This document shows, one piece after another, positions 8,216-17,011 of a stretch of DNA of 64,000 bases. The stretch covers positions 62,001-126,000 of the forward strand of contig NZ_QGDS01000004.1 of the NCBI RefSeq assembly GCF_003149105.1. The letters are read 5' to 3'. The notes beneath the pieces were generated by a model, which saw only the letters and a list, made by a program, of their open reading frames with translations, searched no databases and was not told the origin of the DNA. The DNA comes from Faecalicatena contorta. GTDB lineage: Bacteria > Bacillota > Clostridia > Lachnospirales > Lachnospiraceae. Numbering within the stretch: position 1 is the first letter of the stretch; each line of letters starts with the position of its first letter. The position numbers and the translations under genes were made by a program.

Positions 8216-9454
8216 TCACCTTGCACTCTTCTTCTGCCTTAGTTTATATGCTCTTTTATATTCGTACATTTTTTCATCTGCGGCGCTTAACAGTTCACTC
8301 GCCTGTAACACAGGGCCGGACGCCGAAGGACCTACCGGAATAACGCCATAGCTTATGCTGCGCTCATATGAGATTCCAGGGCTGCCGTTCCAGCCAATCA
8401 ATGCCCTCCGTAATACTTCCAGACGCTCCCTGGCTTCATCTACATTCCAGTTTTCTGCCAGCAGCATAAATTCATCTCCTCCTATGCGGCATACCACTGC
8501 ATTAGGAGAGAATTCCCTCATTATGACAGATACACAGAGAATATACTGATCCCCTTCTGCATGTCCAAGTCTGTCATTCACATATTTTAAGTTATCAATA
8601 TCAACAAAGCTCAAAATGAAACTCTTGCACTGGGCAATCCAATCCTCCAACACTTCCATACCATAGCGGCGATTGTACAGCTGAGTCAATGGGTCTAAAT
8701 CAGTCATGTTCTGAAGCTTATTCAGCCGTTCTCTTTCATTGCTCACATCTGTGAGGACAAATGCAAGAGCATTGCGCCCATTCCAATTCAGAGGATGAAT
8801 AGATACAGAATAATACCGGATAATGCCATTATTTTGCATTTCAAGCTCTGTCATAAAAATCTCATCTTTTCCCTCCATCATCTCCGTCTGCGCTTGCAGC
8901 CACTGGCTCAGTGCATCCCCGCTATCCTTCTCTTCCAGCACAGCCTCCATCTCACGGCTGACAAATAACCTTTCAGCCGTCTCAGCATCCGTCACGATGA
9001 TCCACTGCTCTATCTGGCCTACAAGGGTCTCATACAGACTTTTGTTCTGCACAAGTGTATGTATTTCATCCAACAGCGCCAGACGCCGTTGGTTAAGCCG
9101 TTCTATCATAGTATTAAAAGCTTCGGAGTATTCTCCCATAAAATCCACACGCTGCTGGTAATCCCCCTTGGCAACCTGCTGGGTCTGCCATGTTAAATGC
9201 TTTAATGAGGCATGGAGGGCCTTGAGAGGCGCAGCCACTTTATTGCCCGGCGGCGGCAGATTCACATTCAGGTTCCCTTTTGCCAAGGCTTTCGCCAGTC
9301 CGGAGCTTTCCATAACACATTCTGAAAAGTGTATAAGTTCTTTTCCAAAGTTCTGAAATTCTGCCGGCAGTTTATGTAAATCCAAAACCGCATGTTCCGG
9401 CTCATGTATTACGTTTTTCAGATAGTCCTGCAAAAGCCCTGCAACAGAGTCCAT
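8216..9454 (-). CDS. Cytoplasmic diguanylate cyclase (HAMP-like, PAS-like, GGDEF)
   Basis: A 412-residue protein without membrane segments. A HAMP-like helical stretch (about 75-125) is followed by a PAS-like region (about 140-240) and a GGDEF domain (about 245-405). The linker NMTDLDPLTQLYNRRYG and the active-site RIGGDEF are intact, so it should make cyclic di-GMP from two GTP. No RxxD inhibitory site is seen just upstream of GGDEF. It follows the V4R gene by 41 bases and is probably controlled by it. Confidence 0.9.
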   Translation of the reverse strand: MDSVAGLLQDYLKNVIHEPEHAVLDLHKLPAEFQNFGKELIHFSECVMESSGLAKALAKGNLNVNLPPPGNKVAAPLKALHASLKHLTWQTQQVAKGDYQQRVDFMGEYSEAFNTMIERLNQRRLALLDEIHTLVQNKSLYETLVGQIEQWIIVTDAETAERLFVSREMEAVLEEKDSGDALSQWLQAQTEMMEGKDEIFMTELEMQNNGIIRYYSVSIHPLNWNGRNALAFVLTDVSNERERLNKLQNMTDLDPLTQLYNRRYGMEVLEDWIAQCKSFILSFVDIDNLKYVNDRLGHAEGDQYILCVSVIMREFSPNAVVCRIGGDEFMLLAENWNVDEARERLEVLRRALIGWNGSPGISYERSISYGVIPVGPSASGPVLQASELLSAADEKMYEYKRAYKLRQKKSAR

Positions 9455-9495
9455 AATGTTTCACCTCACTTTCCATTATATGATACAGGCTTTCC

Positions 9496-10029
9496 TTATT
9501 CTGCTGCTCCCTGAAACCGGCATACTCTATCTCCGTTTGCCCAGCAGTCAATCTCCCGCACATTGTACACCCTTCCGGTGTAAGCCTCGAGGATACCAGA
9601 AATAAAACCTTCATCATAATAACAGACCGTTTCATCTGTAACAGGAATCCCGCTGCAGTCCAAATCTTCTCCTACAGTCAGGATTATATCTCCGTTCAAT
9701 TCATCAAAGCTCTCCATACGCAAAATGCCAATTTTTAATTCTTTCAATTTTTTCTGCAGATTTGCCACAAAAGTGTTGAACCCAACCTGCAGATCCATTA
9801 CGTTCCTGGCAAACTCCACACCTGCCAGATATCCTGCCTGCCGGAAATATTCGTTAGCCTTTTCATCTCCATGCTCTTTACTTAGTATATCCAGCATAGT
9901 ATACTGCATCAGCCGGTATACAAGCACCGGCATATCTTCGCCCAGATATGCGCGGCCTTTTTTAATGTCACCAAGATTCTCCCATGTAAAAATATTATGG
10001 CTTGTCCCCTGTTTCAATGTATCTTCCAT
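9496..10029 (-). CDS. V4R-domain ligand-sensing protein
   Basis: A 177-residue protein whose C-terminal half fits the V4R (4-vinyl reductase) domain, ending in VREIDCWANGDRVCRF, a typical V4R closing motif with cysteines. V4R domains bind small hydrophobic or aromatic ligands and often control transcription or signalling proteins. Lying directly upstream of the diguanylate cyclase, it likely provides the sensory input. The ligand is unknown. Confidence 0.8.
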   Translation of the reverse strand: MEDTLKQGTSHNIFTWENLGDIKKGRAYLGEDMPVLVYRLMQYTMLDILSKEHGDEKANEYFRQAGYLAGVEFARNVMDLQVGFNTFVANLQKKLKELKIGILRMESFDELNGDIILTVGEDLDCSGIPVTDETVCYYDEGFISGILEAYTGRVYNVREIDCWANGDRVCRFQGAAE

Positions 10030-10180
10030 TTTCGTAAAGCCCCTCCAGCTGGAATTCTTCTTAAAGCAAATAAATAGTTACCATATTTATCCTTATTGTT
10101 TTATTCTAACATGCAGTTTCGTATGTTTCAAGAAATACAAAACATATGGTCTGCAAGGATTATACTTTTTAACTATTCCC

Positions 10181-10978
10181 TTATAGCTTTTTTGATTTTT
10201 CAGTGGCTGCTTTTATACAATTCATAACGGAATACCGGAATCCGCCCTGCTCTAAGGCTTCTACACCTTCTATCGTAGTGCCGCCTGGTGAAGTAACCAT
10301 GTCTTTCAAAGCTCCCGGATGGATTTTTGTATCCAAAATCATTTTTGAAGTTCCCAGACATGTCTGGGCTGCCAACTTATATGCAGTATCCCTCGGCAGA
10401 CCCTGCTTAACCGCCCCGTCAGCCAGTGCTTCAATGAACATCGCCGCATAAGCCGGACCGCCCCCGCTTAAACCACATGCAACATCCATTAATTTCTCCG
10501 GAACCCATTCTACGATTCCAATGGATACAAATAACTTATCCGTAAGAGCAGCTTCTTCTTCATTTAAATTGTTGTCTGAGCAAAGAACAAATGCACCTTC
10601 TGAAACCAGCGCCGGTGTATTCGGCATCACTCTTAATACACGCACACCTTCATCAACCATAGCCATAATACGTTCTGTACTAAGACCGGCCACAATAGAA
10701 ACCAGTGCTTTATTTTCCAAATGGCCTTTACAGCTTGCCAAAGCTTCTGCTGCATTCTGGGGCTTTACCGCTAAAATCATAATATCACATCCATCGCACA
10801 GATGAGCACAGCTGTCCACTGTAGGGACGTTCAATTCCTCCGCCCTTTCCATGGCCTCCCCACTAATGTCATAGACACAGAAGTCCTCTTTCTCAAATGC
10901 ATCTGTTTCCACTGCTCCCCGAAGGATTGCACTTCCCATGTTCCCATATCCGATAACACCAATCTTTTTTCCCAACAC
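10181..10978 (-). CDS. proC: Pyrroline-5-carboxylate reductase
   Basis: A 265-residue enzyme. The Rossmann motif GVIGYGNMGSAILRG is at the N-terminus. VLRVMPNTPALV, CGLSGGGPAYAAMFIEALADG and the C-terminal DMVTSPGGTTIEGVEALE are diagnostic for ProC, which reduces 1-pyrroline-5-carboxylate to proline with NAD(P)H. The start is a GTG at 10978, five bases after GGAGG. It lies 12 bases after the ATC-hydrolase-family gene and is probably co-transcribed with it. Confidence 0.95.
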   Translation of the reverse strand: MLGKKIGVIGYGNMGSAILRGAVETDAFEKEDFCVYDISGEAMERAEELNVPTVDSCAHLCDGCDIMILAVKPQNAAEALASCKGHLENKALVSIVAGLSTERIMAMVDEGVRVLRVMPNTPALVSEGAFVLCSDNNLNEEEAALTDKLFVSIGIVEWVPEKLMDVACGLSGGGPAYAAMFIEALADGAVKQGLPRDTAYKLAAQTCLGTSKMILDTKIHPGALKDMVTSPGGTTIEGVEALEQGGFRYSVMNCIKAATEKSKKL

Positions 10979-10990
10979 AACTTCCTCCTT

Positions 10991-11686
10991 TTATATGTAT
11001 GATTTTTCTAGTACTTCTAAATATTCATTCCCAAACTTGTCTGCAAATTCCCGTTTTGCTTTATCAATAGCATCCTGGGCGTTTTCTCCTAATTCCTCCA
11101 GTAATGTATTGGAAATACTATGTAACAGGTGTGCCGTATGATAGTTGAAGTCTTTCATACAAGTAGTACCCAGCTCTTTCTTCTTTTCATCCAGCTTCAC
11201 TACTTCTTCCTCTGTAAGGGGTTCTCCCCAGTCAAAGTCACATCTGTCGCCTCCAAAACTCAGGCTTTCAGTCAGCGGTGTACAGACAAAATCAGAACGG
11301 AATCCCTGGAACACAGCATTATCAATATCAACGCAATAATACTTTCCATATTCCAAAAGGTCATGATCTTTCCATGCTTCACACCATGCACATTTACTGA
11401 TAAAGGTTTGAAGCGTCGGTTCTGTTCTAATTCTTCCAAACACCATCTGTCCATCATAGTCCGGTTTCCATTCTCCATATGCCTGGTTTGCCATAACGGT
11501 AAGTTCATCCCCATTATCCAAAGCATTCTGTGCCATTCTGGCACCTCGTTCATTTCCATATTTTGTCACGGCCTTTAAAATGGCCTCTTTGCCGTCCCCG
11601 TTAAATTGTTCCATTATATTTTTTGACAGTAATGCAAACATTACGGCATGGTGCTCAATTTTACAAACAGCTTCATTATTAGGCAT
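10991..11686 (-). CDS. L-2-amino-thiazoline-4-carboxylic acid hydrolase family protein
   Basis: A 231-residue soluble protein that I place in the ATC hydrolase family, based on the N-terminal helical region and the cysteine-containing CAWCEAWKDHDL and YYCVDIDNAVFQGF stretches. The named enzyme opens the thiazoline ring on a route to L-cysteine. Many clostridial members are annotated only by family and have no tested activity. GGAGG precedes the ATG by about eight bases. It forms a two-gene operon with proC. Confidence 0.75.
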   Translation of the reverse strand: MPNNEAVCKIEHHAVMFALLSKNIMEQFNGDGKEAILKAVTKYGNERGARMAQNALDNGDELTVMANQAYGEWKPDYDGQMVFGRIRTEPTLQTFISKCAWCEAWKDHDLLEYGKYYCVDIDNAVFQGFRSDFVCTPLTESLSFGGDRCDFDWGEPLTEEEVVKLDEKKKELGTTCMKDFNYHTAHLLHSISNTLLEELGENAQDAIDKAKREFADKFGNEYLEVLEKSYI

Positions 11687-11718
11687 GTTTTATTTCCTCC
11701 TTAAATTTAGAAAAACTT

Positions 11719-12009
11719 CTATGGGTCTCTTTTATTGGGATTTTTGGGAAACCATCCTTTTTTCACACGTTCCTCTTGCTCAAAAATCTCATGTATGCTC
11801 CACAGGGAAGCAAATCCAGTAATACCAATAATCGCAGAAACTGTAATATGGTTAATGTATATGGATAACGCTATCAGCAATAATCCAGCCAGCAGAAAAG
11901 CCGGCCATATCTTTTTCCCAATATAATACTCTGCCTTTATGACAATCGGATGAAATACTCCGATAATTACAAAAGCCGCTATCCCTATTATCAATCCTTG
12001 AAAATTCAT
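11719..12009 (-). CDS. DUF4491 family small membrane protein
   Basis: A 96-residue protein with three hydrophobic segments and a charged C-terminal tail (FEQEERVKKGWFPKNP), matching DUF4491. The ATG at 12009 is preferred to the one at 12015, which abuts GGGAGG with no spacing. No function is known; it may be co-transcribed with the ATC-hydrolase-family and proC genes. Confidence 0.75.
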   Translation of the reverse strand: MNFQGLIIGIAAFVIIGVFHPIVIKAEYYIGKKIWPAFLLAGLLLIALSIYINHITVSAIIGITGFASLWSIHEIFEQEERVKKGWFPKNPNKRDP

Positions 12010-12165
12010 ATCCATCCTCCCTGTGATGTTACTGCAATTGTCATTACCTAATTATACCCTCGGAAAACTCCCGGTGCAATAAGATATTAGACCTTTGCCT
12101 AACTTTATGCCTATTATACGCAATTATCTGTTTGTCGGATTTTGTCGAATTTTACCAAAATGTTA

Positions 12166-12194
12166 TTGAATATCCTTCCAGTATTTGCTACAAT
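12166..12194 (+). promoter_or_regulatory. Predicted sigma-A promoter of the chemotaxis receptor
   Basis: TTGAAT (12166-12171) and TACAAT (12189-12194) with a 17-base spacer, about 45 bases before the receptor start codon. Confidence 0.6.
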
Positions 12195-12237
12195 ATCCTA
12201 AAAATAGTATCTATGACAAGAAGGATGGTAAATCTAT

Positions 12238-14352
12238 ATGAAAATGAAACGTTTTCAGTCCATGAGGTTCAAACTAAGTTTTTTACTCGCATTTTTTGCA
12301 ATCTTACCTTTGATGGGGGTCGGCATATTGTTTTTAAATCAAATGGAAAACACCCTGCTGACAGAACAAAAGCATTCGGTGAATACACAATTGTCTCTTG
12401 TAAACGACAATGTGGATTCCATATTTGACAGCATGCTCAGCAATGTAAGATACTATTCCGAAGGTGCACTGCTTAAAACATCTGACAATACAATTACTTC
12501 TTATGCTTCAACCACTTCTGACACTAAAATGACACCTGGGCAGAACGGACCGGTTGAACAGGCCATATTCGAAAGTTTTTCCGAATTCGGCAGCTCCCAT
12601 CCCGACTACCAATACGTATATATGGGAACTGAAGACGGAGGCTACATACAATATCCTGACTCAAATATTTCCGCCGGTTTCGATCCCCGTACCCGTCCCT
12701 GGTATCCGAATGCCAAAGATCACCCGGACGGACCCGTTTTGGGGGAACCATATTATTTCGCCACTGATGATGTGACCATTGTGGGAGCGTCCCAGGCAAT
12801 CAAAGATTCTAACGGCAAAGTTATCGGCGTTATGGCAATGGATATGAGTTTAAATTCCCTTACCACCCTTATGGAAAAAGCAACGGAGAATGCCAAGGGA
12901 TACTACATGATAATCACCGGAGACGGAACTATTCTCGCCGATCCGAGTAATCCGGATAATAATTTCCTCAACCTTTCCGAGGCATACGGGGAAAAGTTCC
13001 TGAACGCAGTCAGCAGCGATGCAGACTTCCTGCAGATAAAACTTGACGGCAAGCCGTATTTTATCAAGAGCTTTTTATCTGAATCAACCAATTGGCGCTA
13101 TGTTGCCGTTATTTCAGAAGCGGATCTGTTCCAAAGTGTCCGTGAGCTTAAGGCGCTGATCTATACAGTGCTTGCAGTGGTATTAGTCATTGTTCTTATT
13201 GCAGGAATTATTGTAAGTAACTCCATAGCAAAACCGATAAAAGCCGTTACCAAATCTGCCCAGGAGGTTTCGAGCGGAAACTTCAATGTAAATCTTCAAA
13301 TTAAAGCCACGGGAGAGATTGGATTACTGGTAGATGCATTCCAGAAGATTGGTGTCACCTTAAACCTGTATAAAAATTACATAGAAGAAATTTCTTCTGT
13401 CCTGAACCAGATTGCACAGGGAAATATGGCTTTTAAACTACAATCCGATTATATCGGTGAATTCAGCGCAGTTAAGACCGCTTTACTCAATATCTCCCGC
13501 ACACTGACCGAAACACTGGAACAGATAAAAATCTCTTCCAATCAGATTGCTTCCGGTTCCGACCAGGTGGCTGCCGGAGCACAATCCCTCAGCCAGGGTG
13601 CTACCGAGCAGGCTGCATCAATTCAAGAGATTTCTGCCACCATCGACGAAGTCACCGATCAGGTCACTTCCAATGCGGAGATGGCACGTAAAGCCAACGA
13701 CCTTTCCAAGGTAGCAGTTACTGACGTATTATCCGGGAATGAGCAAATGAACACGATGATTGCCGCAATGAACGAAATCAGTGACAAGACCCGTGAAATT
13801 AACGGTATTATCAGGACCATTGATGACATTGCATTCCAGACCAATATCCTGGCATTAAATGCATCAATAGAGGCTGCCCGGGCGGGAAATGCAGGAAAAG
13901 GGTTTGCGGTTGTAGCGGACGAGGTCCGTAACCTTGCTCAAAAAACAGCAGAGGCTACATCTAATACAGCAAACTTGATTGAAGACTCTATCCGTTCCGT
14001 AAAGCGCGGAGCAGATATCGTAGAGAAAACTGCCGATTCACTGTCAGGCATTGTGGGAAATGTTCAGGATGTAGCCGACTTACTTGACCGGATTTCAGAG
14101 GCTTCTGTTGTTCAGTCTGACTCAATGCAGCAGATTGCAGAAGGAACCGGCCAGATTTCCTCCGTAGTACAGACTACTGCCGCCACATCAGAGCAGTCCG
14201 CTGCTGCCAGCGAGGAGCTCTCCAGCCAGGCCAGCATACTTAACAGCCTTGTAAATCAGTTTACCCTGACTACGGAACATCAGAAGTATCATGATGATCT
14301 CCCTAAGGAAAAATCAGAAGACTTTACACAAGGCAGCAATAAATATATGTAA
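12238..14352 (+). CDS. Methyl-accepting chemotaxis protein with dCache sensor
   Basis: A 704-residue receptor. One transmembrane helix near residues 10-30 and a second at about 305-330 bracket an extracellular double-Cache domain. That domain has [12 protein letters not shown] and [10 protein letters not shown], which resemble the amine-binding form of Cache. A HAMP domain follows (about 330-385), then a long signalling domain with the conserved hairpin tip region ([20 protein letters not shown]). It should form arrays with CheA and CheW and steer motility or a chemosensory pathway; no flagellar or che genes are in the window. AAGGA lies upstream with rather long spacing. It ends in a strong terminator. 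Confidence 0.95.
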   Translation: MKMKRFQSMRFKLSFLLAFFAILPLMGVGILFLNQMENTLLTEQKHSVNTQLSLVNDNVDSIFDSMLSNVRYYSEGALLKTSDNTITSYASTTSDTKMTPGQNGPVEQAIFESFSEFGSSHPDYQYVYMGTEDGGYIQYPDSNISAGFDPRTRPWYPNAKDHPDGPVLGEPYYFATDDVTIVGASQAIKDSNGKVIGVMAMDMSLNSLTTLMEKATENAKGYYMIITGDGTILADPSNPDNNFLNLSEAYGEKFLNAVSSDADFLQIKLDGKPYFIKSFLSESTNWRYVAVISEADLFQSVRELKALIYTVLAVVLVIVLIAGIIVSNSIAKPIKAVTKSAQEVSSGNFNVNLQIKATGEIGLLVDAFQKIGVTLNLYKNYIEEISSVLNQIAQGNMAFKLQSDYIGEFSAVKTALLNISRTLTETLEQIKISSNQIASGSDQVAAGAQSLSQGATEQAASIQEISATIDEVTDQVTSNAEMARKANDLSKVAVTDVLSGNEQMNTMIAAMNEISDKTREINGIIRTIDDIAFQTNILALNASIEAARAGNAGKGFAVVADEVRNLAQKTAEATSNTANLIEDSIRSVKRGADIVEKTADSLSGIVGNVQDVADLLDRISEASVVQSDSMQQIAEGTGQISSVVQTTAATSEQSAAASEELSSQASILNSLVNQFTLTTEHQKYHDDLPKEKSEDFTQGSNKYM

Positions 14353-14432
14353 TAAGACTTTGATGGTATGATTTCCATACCGGAGTTATGCACCATATTC
14401 TTTGGTACAAGGCATTAAATAAAATACATATT

Positions 14433-14474
14433 AAAACACCTCATTCTCAAGTGGCTTTGGAAATGAGGTGTTTT
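14433..14474 (+). terminator. Terminator of the chemotaxis receptor gene
   Basis: AAAACACCTCATT (14433-14445) pairs with AATGAGGTGTTTT (14462-14474). The A-tract and T-tract make it usable on both strands. Confidence 0.85.
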
Positions 14475-14570
14475 CCGTATTCAGCCGGCCTTATGGGACA
14501 GGGCCACAACTTATCCTTGTGGCTTCCTGCTATCCAATCGTATCAGCCGCCAATTCTTAGGAAGACAGGG

Positions 14571-15014
14571 CTAGCGTTTCGAATAAGCCGAAAACTTTTG
14601 TGCTCTTACAGAGCATTTTCCTTCGCATCGGTGTTCTTTTTGCTTACGGCTGTTGAATCGGCACAGAGCGCATAGGGTTTCGACGCTGATGACATGTTCC
14701 ATTGCACAGGCATCAGCAGTCGCAGTTTCTTCGCCTAATCCCAGCACATTATGCAAAAATCGATATATGACCGCAAACTTATCCAGCATCCGAACGGCAA
14801 AGGTTTCTCCTTCTGGTGTAAGCATCACCTGCCGGAACTCATTTCGGCACACCAATCCCATTTCATTCAGCCGGCTCATAGCGAGGCTGGCGCTGGCTTT
14901 GGATACGCCCAGTTCGTCTGCAACATCTATGATACGTACATAGTTGCTGCCCGCGCAGGAGAGTTCGTAAACGGCTTTTATATAGTGCTGCATTGATATT
15001 GTAAGATCAGACAT
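14571..15014 (-). CDS. DtxR/MntR-family metal-dependent repressor
   Basis: A 147-residue protein with the DtxR-type winged helix at the N-terminus (YIKAVYELS, then VRIIDVADELGVSKASASLAMSRL). A metal-binding and dimerisation segment follows (CAMEHVIS). There is no SH3-like domain, as in MntR. The C-terminus beyond about residue 120 is short, basic and cysteine-containing and does not look like the family, so it may have drifted. The ATG at 15014 is preferred over an upstream start because GGGAGGG lies about eight bases before it. Its place behind two ABC transporter genes suggests it represses them when iron or manganese is plentiful. Confidence 0.85.
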   Translation of the reverse strand: MSDLTISMQHYIKAVYELSCAGSNYVRIIDVADELGVSKASASLAMSRLNEMGLVCRNEFRQVMLTPEGETFAVRMLDKFAVIYRFLHNVLGLGEETATADACAMEHVISVETLCALCRFNSRKQKEHRCEGKCSVRAQKFSAYSKR

Positions 15015-15262
15015 ATGATATCCCTCCCGTCCTCCTGCGGTAGTTTCAAGTTTCATATTGCTATAAACGGCCTGCCATCTTCAGCCCCGGCTATTGTTCG
15101 ATTGTATTGGACAGAAATTGAAATTCAAAGCGAATGCCATCACCGGGTTTCTCACTTACAAACAGATGCAGGAAGTCATCGTCTCTCCTCAACTTGCTTC
15201 CATATATAAGGAAGCAAGGCCTCCCGCTAACCGCAGTCGGCAGGGCAGTCTTGCTCTCACTT
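15015..15262. other. Intergenic stretch between the repressor and ABC genes
   Basis: No clear gene. On the minus strand a short open stretch ending at 15091 encodes a protein-like tail (DDFLHLFVSEKPGDGIRF) but has no ATG and no ribosome binding site. It may be the remnant of a lost gene. The base composition is still GC-rich like the ABC genes. Confidence 0.35.
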
Positions 15263-17011
15263 TCATGCGCCCTTCCGGCTCCAGCCCCGGCTGTTTTCCC
15301 GGGCGCTGACAAAGCTTTTGTAGATGCCGCCCTGCTCCATCAGCGCTTCATGGGAGCCTTGCTGGGCAATACTGCCGTCCGCAATAACCAGAATCTTGTC
15401 TGCATGCCGTATGGTGTTCAGCCGGTGGGCAATGACCAGTAGTGTTTTCCCTTTGCACAGCTCGCTAATAGCCTGCTGGATGTAGATTTCATTGTCCGCA
15501 TCTACGCTGGCAGTGGCTTCATCCAGAATGACAACGGGTGCATCCTTCAAAATGCAGCGGGCAATGGAAATACGCTGCTGCTCCCCACCTGAGAGGCTGG
15601 CGCCGCCCTCTCCCACCACGGTGTCAAAACCATCGGGCAGGGCCATAATAAAGTCATAGCAGCGAGCCTTTTTCGCCGCCTCCATCACTTCCTTACGGCT
15701 GGCGTCGGGCCTGCCCATGCTAATGTTGTTGTAGATGGTATCCCGGAACAGATAGACCCGTTGAAACACCATGCTGATTTGATCCATTAGCTCACTGAGG
15801 GGGACCTTTCGGATATCCTGACCCCGCACCAGAATCCGCCCGGACTTCACATCCCAAAAACGGGCGAGAAGGCTGGCGATGGTGGATTTCCCCCCACCCG
15901 AAGGGCCTATCAGAGCCAGCATCTGGTTTTTGTGGAGTTCAAAAGAGATATTCCGCAACACATCCTTTTCCCCATAGGCAAAGCTGACATTCTCAAACCG
16001 TACCTCAGGAGCGTCGCTGTGGGCGGGGATGGTATGCCTCCCTGTATCGGGCAGCTCCCGCTCAGAAAACACCTCGTCGATGCGGTCCATACAGCTGTTC
16101 ATAACAGTGAGCCGCGCGCTTTGGCCATACAGTGCCTTGATTGGCCCGAACAGATCGAACACAAAGAGCATGATGCCCACCAGATAGGTCACATCCAGCA
16201 TCCCCTTAAAATACAGGAATGCAGTCAGTCCGATTATAAGGGTGGTGCCAAGGCCGTAGATTAAATTCAGCCCCCGCTGCCAAGGCGTATGGTTTTCTTC
16301 AAACTCCAGGCTCGTTCGACAGGTTTCCTTAAAGCTGTCGGTGAGGATCTTGGACTTTTCCCCCAGCAGGTTATAGGTCTTGATGATGCCAATGCCCTCG
16401 GTGAAATCCAGAACCGATTCGGTGAGGTTTTCAAGTTGGGCCTGCCGGACGTCGGAGTCCTTCATGGCCTCTTTTTTTAGTCCCCGCCCCAATAGGGTAA
16501 TGGCAAGAAGTATGCATAGCCCCGCAAGGCCAATCCACACATTGAAGAAAAAGAGAAATACCACCAGAATCCCCTGAGAGAAGAGATAGCTCATGAGGTC
16601 GGCCAGCACGTTCATACCGTTTTCCTCGATAAACACCATGTCGGTGGAGAGCACCGAGCTAATCTTGCCGATATTGCCCTCAGTGAAATAGCCCATTGGC
16701 ATTTTGCGCAGATGCGCCCCCAGCTCCATCCGCTTGTCGGCATAGAGGAGGAACCCTGCTGCCGCTTGCAGCCGGTCGGCAATATGGTGGAACAGCATTT
16801 GCAGCAGCAACGCAGCCACCATAGCAAAGCCAATCTGCAGGCAGAACACAGGGGTGGCGGTGTCGTGATAAAAAGCTGCAAGGGCCAAAAATCCAAGCCC
16901 GATGGGTGCGTTATGCAGGATGCCCTTCAAAAAAGAGAATACAAAAGCCCACAAAATTCTGTGCTTGTATTTCCCCGAAGCGTTTACGATACGTCTGATT
17001 AAGCTGATCAT
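15263..17011 (-). CDS. ABC transporter, fused membrane and ATPase domains (second subunit)
   Basis: About 582 residues. Six transmembrane helices (residues 20-300) precede an ATPase domain with Walker A GPSGGGKST, signature LSGGEQQRISIAR and Walker B PVVILDEATASVD. The start at 17011 overlaps the stop of the first ABC gene as ATGA and has AAAGGAGG ten bases upstream. The two proteins should form a heterodimer. The fused exporter-like fold together with a linked DtxR repressor resembles siderophore uptake systems of the IrtAB/YbtPQ type, so import of a metal-chelate is an informed guess. G+C is clearly higher than in neighbours, hinting at acquisition by transfer. Confidence 0.9.
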   Translation of the reverse strand: MISLIRRIVNASGKYKHRILWAFVFSFLKGILHNAPIGLGFLALAAFYHDTATPVFCLQIGFAMVAALLLQMLFHHIADRLQAAAGFLLYADKRMELGAHLRKMPMGYFTEGNIGKISSVLSTDMVFIEENGMNVLADLMSYLFSQGILVVFLFFFNVWIGLAGLCILLAITLLGRGLKKEAMKDSDVRQAQLENLTESVLDFTEGIGIIKTYNLLGEKSKILTDSFKETCRTSLEFEENHTPWQRGLNLIYGLGTTLIIGLTAFLYFKGMLDVTYLVGIMLFVFDLFGPIKALYGQSARLTVMNSCMDRIDEVFSERELPDTGRHTIPAHSDAPEVRFENVSFAYGEKDVLRNISFELHKNQMLALIGPSGGGKSTIASLLARFWDVKSGRILVRGQDIRKVPLSELMDQISMVFQRVYLFRDTIYNNISMGRPDASRKEVMEAAKKARCYDFIMALPDGFDTVVGEGGASLSGGEQQRISIARCILKDAPVVILDEATASVDADNEIYIQQAISELCKGKTLLVIAHRLNTIRHADKILVIADGSIAQQGSHEALMEQGGIYKSFVSARENSRGWSRKGA

